Source: an uncultured Alistipes sp.
Lineage (GTDB): Bacteria; Bacteroidota; Bacteroidia; Bacteroidales; Rikenellaceae
Reading direction: 5' to 3'
NCBI GenBank assembly: GCA_949840605.1
Contig: CATKXN010000004.1
Coordinates: forward strand, 1 to 55,886
DNA: 55,886 bases
Positions 45,282 through 53,816 of this stretch are shown piece by piece. Under the pieces are notes generated by a model. The model was not told the DNA's origin, searched no databases, and saw only the letters and a program-made list of their open reading frames with translations. Every line of letters begins with the position of its first letter. Position 1 is the stretch's first letter. The position numbers and the translations under genes are program-made.

Positions 45282-45432
45282 GCTGCGCCTTAGATACTCC
45301 GCCTCGGAAAAAATGCAAGCAAGCTTGCTTTTTTCTCTCGGCTTATTCGTACTTTGGCTGCGCCTTAGATACTCCGCCTCGGAAAAAATGCAAGCAAGCT
45401 TGCTTTTTTCTCTCGGCTTATTCGTATCTTTG
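45266..45432 (+). repeat. Tandem 75/76-bp repeat with promoter box and palindrome in each unit
   Basis: Copies lie at 45266-45341 (76 bases) and 45342-45416 (75 bases), then a partial copy at 45417-45432. The units are identical except that the -7 box TATCTTTG of copies 1 and 3 has lost one T in copy 2 (TACTTTG). Each unit contains a perfect 14-base palindrome (AAGCAAGCTTGCTT) beside A and T tracts, like a small bidirectional terminator. The whole 45061-45459 gap holds no convincing gene. Confidence 0.9.
45425..45432 (+). promoter_or_regulatory. Inner -7 box (P3) of the LysE-type gene
   Basis: TATCTTTG, 27 bases before the ATG at 45460. The best -33 candidate is TTG at 45400-45402 (22-base spacer), contributed by the palindrome of the preceding repeat. 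Confidence 0.5.
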
Positions 45433-45459
45433 TTCCCTAAAAAACTACGAACCGGTAAA

Positions 45460-46137
45460 ATGGCATTGGAAATCGTCGAAACCTTGTTCCGCGGCATCTG
45501 CGTAGGCGTGGCCGCCTCGATCACGGTAGGTCCCGTAGCGGTGCTCTGCATCCAGCGGACACTGTCGAAAAGCCGCCGTTCGGGGATCGTATCGGGCATC
45601 GGTGTCGCCTGCGCCGACACGTTCATGGCTATGGCAGCGCTGTTTTTCTACTCGATGCTCCAGGCCCAGATCGAGCAATACGACACCCTGCTGCGCGTGA
45701 TCGGCGGCATCTTCGTCGTGATCGTCGGGGTCTTCATCTTCGCCCAGAACCCCGTGCCGCAGATTCGCCGCAACCGCGCCGGCAAAACCTCGCTGTGGCA
45801 GGATTTCGCTTCGATCTTCGGACTCACGATCGCCAACTTCATCATGGTGATCCCCTATATCCTGGCCTTCTTCGCCGTCTTCAAAATCTCGGGCGGCGAC
45901 GTGGCCGACCGCACGTTCGGAGGATTCATGCGCTCGCTGTTCGTCATCGCCGGGTTCTTCGGAGGCGCCGCCGCATGGTGGACCCTGCTGGCCTGCGTCA
46001 TCAACCTCTTCCGCCGCAGGTTCCGCCCGCGGCACATGCTCACGATCAACCACGTCGCGGGCCTCATCATCGGCATATTAGGAGTTTACACCATACTATC
46101 GACTTTCTTTGATATCTTCCCCAATGTCGGACACTAA
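45460..46137 (+). CDS. LysE family transporter
   Basis: A 225-residue inner-membrane protein with six predicted helices. The N-terminal helix carries GICVGVAASITVGPVAVLCI and QRTLSKSRRSG, a motif shared by LysE/RhtB amino-acid exporters. The Arg/Lys-rich cytoplasmic loop after helix 3 (QIRRNRAGKTS) is normal. Export of an amino acid is inferred. The ATG at 45460 is used; frames running back through the repeats are not coding. The last 14 bases overlap cmk. Confidence 0.88.
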   Translation: MALEIVETLFRGICVGVAASITVGPVAVLCIQRTLSKSRRSGIVSGIGVACADTFMAMAALFFYSMLQAQIEQYDTLLRVIGGIFVVIVGVFIFAQNPVPQIRRNRAGKTSLWQDFASIFGLTIANFIMVIPYILAFFAVFKISGGDVADRTFGGFMRSLFVIAGFFGGAAAWWTLLACVINLFRRRFRPRHMLTINHVAGLIIGILGVYTILSTFFDIFPNVGH

Positions 46138-46831
46138 GCATAAGATCATCATCGCCGTCGACGGATTCTCGTCGTGCGGCAAGAGCACCTTCGCCAAGGC
46201 CATCGCGGCCCGTCTGGGCTACATATTCATCGACACCGGCGCCATGTACCGCGCCGTGACGCTCTACGCCCTCGAACACGGCGCGATCCGTTCGGGCATC
46301 GTCGACGAAGAGGCCGTCGTGAAGCTGCTCGACCAAATCACGATCACCTTCCGCTTCAACCCCGAGCGCGGCGCCAGCGACATCTACGTCGACGGCGACC
46401 TGGCCGAAGGCAAGATCCGGACCATCGAAGTCTCGAACTGCGTGAGCCGCGTGAGCGCTATCCCCGAGGTGCGCCGCAAGCTGGTGGCCATGCAGCAGGA
46501 GATGGGAAGCCGCCGCGGCGTGGTGATGGACGGCCGCGACATCGGCACGGTGGTCTTCCCCGACGCCGAATTGAAACTGTTCATGACGGCGGACCCCGCC
46601 GTGCGCGCCTGCCGTCGCTACAAGGAACTGACGGGCAAGGGGATGTCGGTGACGATGGAGGAGGTCGAACGCAACATCCGCGAGCGCGACAAGGCCGACA
46701 TGAGCCGCGCCGTCTCGCCGCTGCGCCGGGCCGACGACGCCATCGTGTTAGACAACAGTTGCATGACCGTCGACGAACAGATGGCGTGGTTTATGGAGGA
46801 ATTCGCAAAAGTCTGCAACCGGATCGAATAA
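46124..46831 (+). CDS. cmk: Cytidylate kinase
   Basis: A 235-residue kinase that phosphorylates CMP and dCMP with ATP. The P-loop is VDGFSSCGKST (about residues 11-21). Also typical are DTGAMYRAVTL, CMP-binding GRDIGTVVFPDAELKLFMTA and RDKADMSR. Length is normal. The start at 46124 gives MSDTKHK; another ATG at 46109 would overlap the LysE gene further. It precedes ispH, a frequent order in Bacteroidetes. Confidence 0.95.
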   Translation: MSDTKHKIIIAVDGFSSCGKSTFAKAIAARLGYIFIDTGAMYRAVTLYALEHGAIRSGIVDEEAVVKLLDQITITFRFNPERGASDIYVDGDLAEGKIRTIEVSNCVSRVSAIPEVRRKLVAMQQEMGSRRGVVMDGRDIGTVVFPDAELKLFMTADPAVRACRRYKELTGKGMSVTMEEVERNIRERDKADMSRAVSPLRRADDAIVLDNSCMTVDEQMAWFMEEFAKVCNRIE

Positions 46832-46860
46832 AGCGCCGACGGGCGCACCCGCAAACGGCT

Positions 46861-47733
46861 ATGGTAGTCGAAATCGACGATAAATCGGGCTTCTGCTTCG
46901 GCGTTGTCCGCGCGATCACGGAGGCCGAACGGGCCCTCGGAGGAGGCGCCACGGTCTATTCGCTCGGCGACATCGTCCACAACCGCATCGAGGTCCAGCG
47001 TCTCGAACGGCTGGGCCTGAGGACCGTCACCCACGCCGACATGCCGCGGCTGGCGGGCTGCCGCCTCTTCATCCGCGCCCACGGGGAGCCCCCTACGACA
47101 TACACCGCGGCCCGGAAACTGGGTATAGAGGTGATCGACGCCACCTGTCCGGTGGTCGCGCGCCTGCAGCGGCGGGTGAAGGAGGCCCACGAGCGGATGC
47201 GCCCGGAGGGCGGCCAGGTCGTGATCCTCGGCAAGCGGGGCCACGCCGAGGTGGTGGGGCTCACAGGGCAGGTCCCGGACCCGACGACCGTGGTCGAAAG
47301 GGCGGAGGACCTGTCGCTGATCGACTTTTCGCGCCCCGTCTACTTCCTCTCACAGACCACGCAGAGCATCGCGCTGTTCGAGGAGCTCGGTGCCGAGATG
47401 CGCCGCCGGGCCGCCGATCCGGAACGGGTCTTCATCGACGACACGATCTGCCGGCAGGTGTCGAACCGCGAGCAGCACCTCACGGAGTTCTCGGGACGCT
47501 TCGACGCCGTGGTCTTCGTCTGCGGACGCAAGTCGTCGAACGGCAAGGTGCTCTCGGAGGTGTGCCGGCGGGCCAACCCGCGGACGCATGTCGTCGAAGA
47601 GGCGAGCGAGATCGAACCCGAATGGTTCGACGGCGTCGCCTCGGTGGGCATCTGCGGCGCCACGTCGACCCCCAAATGGCTGATGCAGGAGGTGGCCGAC
47701 GCTATCGGGCAATTAAAAATGAATAATAGCTGA
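46861..47733 (+). CDS. ispH: 4-hydroxy-3-methylbut-2-enyl diphosphate reductase
   Basis: A 290-residue iron-sulfur enzyme, last step of the methylerythritol phosphate isoprenoid pathway, giving IPP and DMAPP. The three cluster ligands fall at Cys12 (GFCFGVVRA), Cys96 (DATCP) and Cys197 (DDTICRQ), the same positions as in E. coli. RAHGEPP and SQTTQS are further family marks, with GATSTPKWL near the end. The start at 46861 gives MVVEIDDKSGFC; longer frames are reads of cmk in another frame. Confidence 0.95.
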   Translation: MVVEIDDKSGFCFGVVRAITEAERALGGGATVYSLGDIVHNRIEVQRLERLGLRTVTHADMPRLAGCRLFIRAHGEPPTTYTAARKLGIEVIDATCPVVARLQRRVKEAHERMRPEGGQVVILGKRGHAEVVGLTGQVPDPTTVVERAEDLSLIDFSRPVYFLSQTTQSIALFEELGAEMRRRAADPERVFIDDTICRQVSNREQHLTEFSGRFDAVVFVCGRKSSNGKVLSEVCRRANPRTHVVEEASEIEPEWFDGVASVGICGATSTPKWLMQEVADAIGQLKMNNS

Positions 47734-47753
47734 AAATCCGGTCGCATGCGATA

Positions 47754-47775
47754 AGCCCCTCCCGAGGGAGGGGTT
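47754..47775 (+). other. GC hairpin downstream of ispH
   Basis: CCCCTCCC (47756-47763) and GGGAGGGG (47766-47773) form a perfect stem followed by TTTG. The T-run is too short for a confident terminator. I saw no TAnnTTTG promoter in the 135-base gap before the next gene. Confidence 0.4.
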
Positions 47776-47868
47776 TGAGGTGGGGTCAGACTTGCAAACG
47801 ACGCCAAAGGCGGCGACTACGACCGACAGCAGCAAAATAACGATAAAAACATTTAACATGATTCCGCT

Positions 47869-48339
47869 ATGAAATACTTCGTCCGTTCGCTAAAATATTT
47901 CTGCGCCCTGTGCGTTCTCTGTATAGTCCTGATGGGGCTGATGCTGATGACCGGCACCTCGGCGCTGTCGCTCGACGACACGCTCTACGCCATGTTCCAC
48001 ACCGACCGCTATGTGATGCTGTTCACGGCGATCGTGGTGCTGGCGGCCCTCTATCCCCGATTCGGATTCGTCGAGCGCAAGGTCGAGGGCGACGTCGAGG
48101 AGAACCGCGAACAGATCGTCAACGCATTCCGCTCGTCGGGATTCTCGCTCCGCAGCGAGGAGGACGGGGTGATGGTCTTCCGCGCCGACACCCTCCTGCA
48201 GAAACTCATGCTGCTGGGCGAAGACGAAATAAAAGTTTCACAGTACGGACAGTGGATCGTGCTCGACGGCATCCGCCGCGGCGTCGCCCGGGTGCAATAC
48301 CGCCTCGATTCGTACATACACATGACGCGCAATGATTAG
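47869..48339 (+). CDS. Small membrane protein of unknown function
   Basis: A 156-residue protein with two N-terminal membrane helices (about residues 10-32, CALCVLCIVLMGLMLM; and 48-64, YVMLFTAIVVLAALY). A soluble cytoplasmic domain (about 70-156) of alternating strands and helices follows (EDGVMVFRADTLLQKLML, GQWIVLDGIRRGVARVQYRL). I do not recognise a named domain. Its stop overlaps the start of the S41 protease by 8 bases, so the two are coupled. Confidence 0.75.
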   Translation: MKYFVRSLKYFCALCVLCIVLMGLMLMTGTSALSLDDTLYAMFHTDRYVMLFTAIVVLAALYPRFGFVERKVEGDVEENREQIVNAFRSSGFSLRSEEDGVMVFRADTLLQKLMLLGEDEIKVSQYGQWIVLDGIRRGVARVQYRLDSYIHMTRND

Positions 48340-49993
48340 AAAATACCGTTACCTGCTCATCGCGGCCGCAGCAGGAGCCGCAGCAGGAGCCCTGACCTTC
48401 GCCGCCCGCAACGACTTCGGGCTGGGCCGTAACATGGAGATCACCGTCAACATGATGCGCGAGCTGTCGCTCAACTACGTCGATCCGGTGGACCCCGACA
48501 AGCTGATGGAGGGGGCCGCCGCAGGCATGGTCAACGACCTGGACCCCTACACGGAGTACATTCCCGAGGAGGGGATGCAGGATTTCGAACTGCTCACCAC
48601 GGGCAAGTACGGCGGCATCGGGTCGCTCATCCGCCAGAAGGAGGACTACGTGCGCATCGCCCAGCCCTATGAAAACTCCCCGGCGGACAAGGCCGGGCTG
48701 AAGATCGGCGACAAGATCCTCTCGATCGACGGCAAGGAGGCCAAAGGCTTCACCACCGAGCAGGTCTCCTCGCGCCTTAAGGGCGAGCCGGGGAGCAAGG
48801 TCCGGGTGACCGTCGAGCACCTCGACGGCACGCAGCAGACCGCCACGATCCGCCGCGAGCGCATCGCCATCCCGGGCGTGCCCTACGTCGGATGGGTCGC
48901 CGACGGCATCGGCTACATCCGCCACAGCGACTTCACCGAAGGGTGTTACGAGGAGATGCGCGCGGCCGTCGAACGGCTGCGCCGGGAGGGCGAACTGAAA
49001 GGGCTCGTCCTCGACTACCGCTCGAACGGAGGCGGCATCATGCAGGAGGCGGTCAAAATCCTGGGGATGTTCGTTCCCAAGGGCACGGAGGTGCTGAGCA
49101 CCAAGGGGCGTTCGGAGGCCTCGAAACAGACGTTCCGCACCGATTCGGAGCCCATACTCCCCGACCTGCCGCTGGCCGTGCTGATCAACGGCAATTCGGC
49201 CTCGGCGGCCGAGATCGTCGCCGGAGCCCTCCAGGACCTCGACCGCGCGGTGCTGATCGGCCAGCGCAGCTTCGGCAAGGGGCTCGTGCAGGCGACCCGC
49301 CCGCTGGGCTACAACACCATGCTGAAACTCACCACGGCCAAATACTACATCCCCTCGGGCCGCTGCATCCAGGCCATCGACTACTCCCATTCGCAGGAGG
49401 GTTCGGTGCGTGCGGTCCCCGACTCGCTCATCTCGGAGTTCACGACCCGGGCGGGCCGCAAGGTCTATGACGGCGGCGGCGTGATGCCCGACATCCGCAC
49501 CGAACCGGAGTATATCTCGCGTTTCGCCATGACGCTCTATGCGATGGGATTCATCGAGGATTTCGGCGACGACTACATGCGCCGCAACCCGGGCCGGGAG
49601 ATCGACGTGCGCACCTTCTCGATCACGGACCGGGACTACGCCGACTTCGCGGAGTTCATGAAGGGGAAGAAGGTGCCCTACGAATCGGATACCCGCCGTG
49701 CGCTCAAGGCGCTGAAAAAAGCCGCCGAAGACGACCGTTTCGCCGAACTGAAAGACAAGTTCGAGCAGGTGGAGGCCGAGCTGAAGGACGACACGCAGAC
49801 CAACCTCGAAACCTACCGCAAACAGGTCGTCGAGGCGATCAACAACGACATCGTGATGCGCTACGGCTATCAGGCCGGCGTGATCGAGCACTCGCTGCCC
49901 GGCGACAGGGAGGTGAAGCAGGCGATCGGGGTGCTCGAAAATCCCGAAGAGTACGTCCGCATCACCCGCGAGCAGGACACCCAGCGCAAATAG
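48332..49993 (+). CDS. S41 family C-terminal processing peptidase
   Basis: A 553-residue exported protease with an N-terminal hydrophobic anchor (YLLIAAAAGAAAGALTF). A PDZ domain (about 95-180; YGGIGSLI, SPADKAGLKIGDKILSIDG) is followed by the catalytic core. The Ser-Lys dyad is Ser291 (NGNSASAAEIVAG) and Lys316 (SFGKGLVQ), spaced by 25 residues as in E. coli Prc. A helical C-terminal region follows (about 420-553). It trims C-termini of envelope proteins. The start at 48332 overlaps the preceding gene by 8 bases. Confidence 0.93.
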   Translation: MIRKYRYLLIAAAAGAAAGALTFAARNDFGLGRNMEITVNMMRELSLNYVDPVDPDKLMEGAAAGMVNDLDPYTEYIPEEGMQDFELLTTGKYGGIGSLIRQKEDYVRIAQPYENSPADKAGLKIGDKILSIDGKEAKGFTTEQVSSRLKGEPGSKVRVTVEHLDGTQQTATIRRERIAIPGVPYVGWVADGIGYIRHSDFTEGCYEEMRAAVERLRREGELKGLVLDYRSNGGGIMQEAVKILGMFVPKGTEVLSTKGRSEASKQTFRTDSEPILPDLPLAVLINGNSASAAEIVAGALQDLDRAVLIGQRSFGKGLVQATRPLGYNTMLKLTTAKYYIPSGRCIQAIDYSHSQEGSVRAVPDSLISEFTTRAGRKVYDGGGVMPDIRTEPEYISRFAMTLYAMGFIEDFGDDYMRRNPGREIDVRTFSITDRDYADFAEFMKGKKVPYESDTRRALKALKKAAEDDRFAELKDKFEQVEAELKDDTQTNLETYRKQVVEAINNDIVMRYGYQAGVIEHSLPGDREVKQAIGVLENPEEYVRITREQDTQRK

Positions 49994-49999
49994 GCAGCC

Positions 50000-51175
50000 A
50001 TGAAGCTCAGCACGAAATACTTCTCGTTCCGCAACCGCGTGGTGGTGATCGTCGTCGGGGTGACGCTCGGCGCCGTGTCGCTGCTCTACACCAACAACAT
50101 GGCCCAGCGGCTCAAGTGGAAGGAGCAGCACGACGTGGCCCTGTGGGCCCACGCCATCGAACGCGTGAGCCGCGACGTACTGGGCGGCACCATTCAGGAC
50201 CCGCTCGTGACGGACATCATGTCCAACGGCAACAACATCCCGTTCATCATCACCGACGAAAACCTCGAGGTCATCAACTCGCACCTCGTTCCGGACAAGA
50301 TCATCGACCACCCCGACCGGCTGCGGAAGCAGATCGACAAGTTCACCCAGGAGAACACCCCGATTCCGGTGAATTTCCTCTGGTCGTCGCAGCATTACCA
50401 CATCATCTTCTACGGCCGGTCGGCGCTGCTCAAGTCGTTATACTACTTCCCCTACGTGCAGCTGCTCGTCATCACGGCCTTCATCGCGCTGGGGTTCATC
50501 GCCTTCCGCTCGTCGAAGCACGACGAGCAGAACCGCGTGTGGATCGGTCTGGCCAAGGAGACCGCCCACCAGCTGGGCACCCCCACCTCGTCGCTGCTCG
50601 GGTGGATCGAATACCTGCGCTCGCAGCCGGTCGACCAGACGGCCGTGGAGGAGATGAACAAGGACCTCACGCACCTGATGAAGATCGTCGACCGCTTCTC
50701 GAAAATCGGCTCCGAAACGCCCCTCACTCCCGCCAATATCAACGAGGTGGTGGGCGAATCGGTCATGTACTTCCGCAAGCGCATTCCCCGCAACGTCACC
50801 CTCGACTACAACGGGCTGGCCATCGCTCCGGTGCAGGCCAACATCAACGCCGCGCTGTTCGAATGGGTCGTCGAAAACCTGATGAAAAACTCGCTCGACG
50901 CCCTGCAGGGGCACGGGGCCATCGACGTCCGCATCTCCTCGGACGACCAGCACGTCCTCATCGACGTCAGGGACACCGGCAAGGGCATTCCCAAGAGTAA
51001 CTGGAAACGCATCTTCGAACCGGGATTCACCACCAAAACCCGCGGCTGGGGCCTCGGGCTGTCGCTCTCGCGCCGCATCGTCGAAGAGTATCACCAGGGC
51101 CGGATCGCGGTCATCGACTCCGAGATCGGCAAAGGAACCACCATCCGCATCACCCTCAAACGCATATACGCCTGA
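50000..51175 (+). CDS. Membrane sensor histidine kinase (orphan)
   Basis: A 391-residue kinase. A membrane helix at about 13-32 and a second at about 150-172 bracket a small periplasmic domain (about 35-148). The H-box KETAHQLGTPTSSLLGW is a Bacteroidetes-type variant, followed by a HATPase domain (ENLMKNSLDAL, DTGKGIP, GWGLGLSLS). No response regulator is adjacent. It starts 6 bases after the protease, in the same transcript, so a link to envelope stress is conceivable but unproven. Its stop overlaps the next start by one base. Confidence 0.9.
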   Translation: MKLSTKYFSFRNRVVVIVVGVTLGAVSLLYTNNMAQRLKWKEQHDVALWAHAIERVSRDVLGGTIQDPLVTDIMSNGNNIPFIITDENLEVINSHLVPDKIIDHPDRLRKQIDKFTQENTPIPVNFLWSSQHYHIIFYGRSALLKSLYYFPYVQLLVITAFIALGFIAFRSSKHDEQNRVWIGLAKETAHQLGTPTSSLLGWIEYLRSQPVDQTAVEEMNKDLTHLMKIVDRFSKIGSETPLTPANINEVVGESVMYFRKRIPRNVTLDYNGLAIAPVQANINAALFEWVVENLMKNSLDALQGHGAIDVRISSDDQHVLIDVRDTGKGIPKSNWKRIFEPGFTTKTRGWGLGLSLSRRIVEEYHQGRIAVIDSEIGKGTTIRITLKRIYA

Positions 51176-52116
51176 TGACCGACTCGCCGGCAAATAGCGC
51201 TACAACTGTATCTGCGGCGGATTCGGCGGCAGACAGGCCGGGTACGGACCTGCTCGCACAGGCGGACAGCCTCCCCGCCCCGGCGGCGGATTCGGTCGCG
51301 CAGACGGCGGCCGACACGCTGTTTTTCCGGGATATCGGCACGGCCGGAACGGAGGCGCCCTCCGTCTGGCGCGACACCACGTCGGCGGCCCTTTTCGGAG
51401 AGGCGTCGGTCACGGTCCAGCCACTGCGGATGCAGGCCGCCGGACCGGCCTCGCTCACCGAAAACGCCGTTTTCCAGAGTTTCGTCCTGCTGCTCGCCGC
51501 GACCTACGCCATGCTGCTCTACCGCAACCTGGGCGACGTGCGCACGCTGCTCGACCGCATCTCGCGCGACACGGCCTCCGGGCAGCGCCTCTCGGAGGAG
51601 CCGGGCGGCAGCGGTTTCTCGCGGTTCCTGAACATCGCAACGGCCATCGGCATGCTCTTCATGGGGGTCATGGTGGTCAAATACGGCGATTCGCTGATGC
51701 CGAGCCGGCTGGGAGAGGCCCTTTCGCACGGCGCCGTGCTGGCCCTGAGCCTGCTGGCGACGGCGGCCTGCTGCGGCGTGGTCCTCTATCAGATGGCCGC
51801 AGTCCGTCTGGCAGGAGCCGTCACGCTTTCGCAGCCCTTTATCTCGCAGCTCGTCCTGCTGAAACGCACCTATTTCTCCCTGGGGGTGATCGTCACCTCG
51901 CCCGCGCTGCTGTTGTTCGCACTCTGCCCCCGGGGCACCGGAGGCGTCTGGTTCTGCATCATTGTCATCGAATTGGCCGGAACGGCCGTCTTATACCTCC
52001 GGGAGACACTAAATCTGTTTATTGCTAAAAAAATTTCAATTTTGCATTGGTTTTTGTACCTTTGCACGGTAGAAATCTTCCCCGTCAGTCTCTTGTGTCT
52101 GCTCACGGTGAGATGA
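51175..52116 (+). CDS. DUF4271 family membrane protein
   Basis: A 313-residue protein with a long polar, Ala/Ser/Asp-rich N-terminal segment (about 1-100) and about seven membrane helices afterwards, ending IEIFPVSLLCLLTV. The gene lies directly before hemD, the usual position of DUF4271 in Bacteroidetes, which together with the topology supports the call. Function is unknown. Its 3' end (52057-52064) contains TACCTTTG, a candidate -7 box for hemD. Confidence 0.82.
   Translation: MTDSPANSATTVSAADSAADRPGTDLLAQADSLPAPAADSVAQTAADTLFFRDIGTAGTEAPSVWRDTTSAALFGEASVTVQPLRMQAAGPASLTENAVFQSFVLLLAATYAMLLYRNLGDVRTLLDRISRDTASGQRLSEEPGGSGFSRFLNIATAIGMLFMGVMVVKYGDSLMPSRLGEALSHGAVLALSLLATAACCGVVLYQMAAVRLAGAVTLSQPFISQLVLLKRTYFSLGVIVTSPALLLFALCPRGTGGVWFCIIVIELAGTAVLYLRETLNLFIAKKISILHWFLYLCTVEIFPVSLLCLLTVR
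52057..52064 (+). promoter_or_regulatory. Candidate internal -7 box for hemD-rnpA-yidD
   Basis: TACCTTTG lies inside the 3' end of the DUF4271 gene, preceded by a T-rich stretch but no exact -33 box at the usual distance. The leader to the hemD start would be about 80 bases. Confidence 0.4.
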
Positions 52117-52149
52117 CCCTGCAACAACAAACCTAAATTATTCGCAACG

Positions 52150-53013
52150 TTGAAAGTAAAGAGTGTACTGGTTTCGCAGCCGAAACCTGCAGTTATTGAA
52201 AAATCCCCGTTCTACGAATTGTCCCAGAAATACCACGTGGAGATCGCCTACAGGCCCTTTATCCGCGTCGTCGGCGTCTCCCTGAAGGAGTTTCGCGCCC
52301 AACGGGTCGAAATACTCGCGCACACCGCCGTCATCTTCACGTCGCGTACGACGGTGGACAGCTTTTTCCATATCTGCGAGGAGGCGCGCATCACCGTGCC
52401 CGAAACCATGAAATACATCTGCCAGACGGAGGCCGTGGCCCTTTACCTGCAGAAATACATCGTCTACCGCAAACGCAAGATATCGTTCGCCGACGGATCG
52501 TTCACCTCGCTCGTCGAGCTGATCATCAAGCATAAGGAGGAAAAGCTCCTGCTGGCGCTGAGCGAACCCCACCGTCCGGAGCTTCCCGAAACGCTCGCCA
52601 AACTCAAACTGTCGGTCAGCCCGGTCATCCTGGCCCGCACCGTCGCCGGAGACCTGGACGACGTGAAGCCGGCCGACTACGGTCTGCTGGCGCTCTACTC
52701 GCCGTCGGACGTCAAAACCCTCGTCGAAAAATTCGGCACCGACGACCTGCCGGCCATCGCGGTCTTCGGCGAAAGCACGCTGCGCGCCGCCATCGCTGCC
52801 GGAATCACCGTGCTGGCCAACGCCCCGACGCCCGAAGCCCCCTCGATGGTCAAGGCCATCGACATCTTCCTGCAGAAAATTCAGAAGGGCGAGGAACCGG
52901 TTCCCGTCGAACTGGTCGCCGACGCCCGCAAGGAGGAGTTCATCCGCAGCCAGCAAAGCAAGCTGGCCAAGAAGAGCCGCACGCGCCGTACAGCCGCCGA
53001 AACCCGTAAATAA
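52150..53013 (+). CDS. hemD: Uroporphyrinogen-III synthase
   Basis: A 287-residue cytosolic enzyme that closes hydroxymethylbilane into uroporphyrinogen III. The frame starts with TTG (KVKSVLVSQP); no in-frame ATG gives a better start. HemD proteins are poorly conserved, but the N-terminal VLVSQP, AVIFTSRTTVDSFF, ALYSPSDVKTLVEKF and AIAVFGESTLRAAIAAG mark the bilobal fold. A Lys/Arg-rich tail (about 265-287) is an extension. The order DUF4271, hemD, rnpA, yidD supports the call. Confidence 0.88.
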   Translation: MKVKSVLVSQPKPAVIEKSPFYELSQKYHVEIAYRPFIRVVGVSLKEFRAQRVEILAHTAVIFTSRTTVDSFFHICEEARITVPETMKYICQTEAVALYLQKYIVYRKRKISFADGSFTSLVELIIKHKEEKLLLALSEPHRPELPETLAKLKLSVSPVILARTVAGDLDDVKPADYGLLALYSPSDVKTLVEKFGTDDLPAIAVFGESTLRAAIAAGITVLANAPTPEAPSMVKAIDIFLQKIQKGEEPVPVELVADARKEEFIRSQQSKLAKKSRTRRTAAETRK

Positions 53014-53038
53014 GGGCCCCATAGCCCCTGCTGCCGTC

Positions 53039-53407
53039 ATGTCCGCAAACTCACTGCCCCGCGCCGAAAGGCTCCGTTCGCTCGGTGCCGTGCGCCGTAT
53101 GTTCGAAAGCGGCGAAAGCGGTTTCATCTTCCCGTTCCGCTATGTGTGGTTCGCCGAACCCGACACCGAACAGTCGGTCGAGGTGCTGTTTTCCGTTCCC
53201 AAGAAATTCCACAAACGGGCCAACAAACGCAACCTCCTGCGCCGCCGCACGAAAGAGGCCTACCGCCTGCAGAAACAGATCGTGCACAACGGCGCGCCGG
53301 TCAACCTGGATCTGGCGCTGATCTACTCGTCGAAGGAGGCGCTGCCGTATAAAACCGTCGCAAATGCCGTCCGCAGGATTCTGGAATCGGTCGTGGAGCA
53401 TCTTTAA
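53039..53407 (+). CDS. rnpA: Ribonuclease P protein component
   Basis: A 122-residue basic protein that partners the RNase P RNA in 5' processing of tRNA precursors. The conserved motif [18 protein letters not shown] (about residues 60-77) is present, preceded by [13 protein letters not shown]. The N-terminus fits the family start LPRAERLRS. The M1 RNA gene itself was not seen in this window. The gene overlaps yidD by 44 bases. Confidence 0.93.
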   Translation: MSANSLPRAERLRSLGAVRRMFESGESGFIFPFRYVWFAEPDTEQSVEVLFSVPKKFHKRANKRNLLRRRTKEAYRLQKQIVHNGAPVNLDLALIYSSKEALPYKTVANAVRRILESVVEHL

Positions 53408-53624
53408 GCGGGCGGGCGCCTTTCCGCTGATCGTGCTGGTGCGGTTCTACCAGCTTTGCATTTCGCCCCTCACACCCCCGTCGTGCCGCTTCACCCCCAC
53501 CTGCTCGCAGTATGCCCTCGAAGCGCTGCGCAGATACGGCCCCCTGAAAGGGCTGTGGCTCGCCGTGCGCCGGCTTTCCAGATGCCATCCGTGGGGCGGC
53601 AGCGGTTACGACCCCGTGCCGTAA
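53364..53624 (+). CDS. yidD: Membrane protein insertion efficiency factor YidD
   Basis: An 86-residue small protein with the YidD signature: [40 protein letters not shown] and [17 protein letters not shown]. It associates with the inner membrane through an amphipathic N-terminal helix and aids insertion by YidC. It overlaps rnpA by 44 bases in another frame, the classical arrangement. Confidence 0.95.
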   Translation: MPSAGFWNRSWSIFKRAGAFPLIVLVRFYQLCISPLTPPSCRFTPTCSQYALEALRRYGPLKGLWLAVRRLSRCHPWGGSGYDPVP

Positions 53625-53630
53625 CAAAAA

Positions 53631-53656
53631 GACGACCGGCATTACAGCCGGCCGTC
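53631..53656. terminator. Terminator after yidD
   Basis: GACGACCGGC and GCCGGCCGTC form a stem with a mismatch and an ATTACA loop, 6 bases past the yidD stop. The tail is C/T-rich. The 192-base gap to the CDF gene holds no other clear signal. Confidence 0.7.
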
Positions 53657-53816
53657 CCCCTTCAAGGAAGTTGCGTCACCCTCTTCTCTCTTCTTCTATT
53701 TATTTCTTCTTCCGGGGACAAAGATTGCACCCTTTTCTGAAAAAATCAATCCCGACCCCAACGTTTGGGATCGGGATTCCGTCTTTCCGCCAAACAATTC
53801 GGCCCGACTACACGAT

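Noticed and set aside
45266..45432. Possible CRISPR array
   Set aside because: Units are directly adjacent without unique spacers, only about two copies exist, and no cas genes are present.
45035..45505. Open frames that run through the tandem repeat and contain a repeated 25-residue unit
   Set aside because: The 75-base period keeps frames open, but the units hold promoter boxes and palindromes and the peptide resembles nothing; the LysE start at 45460 is better.
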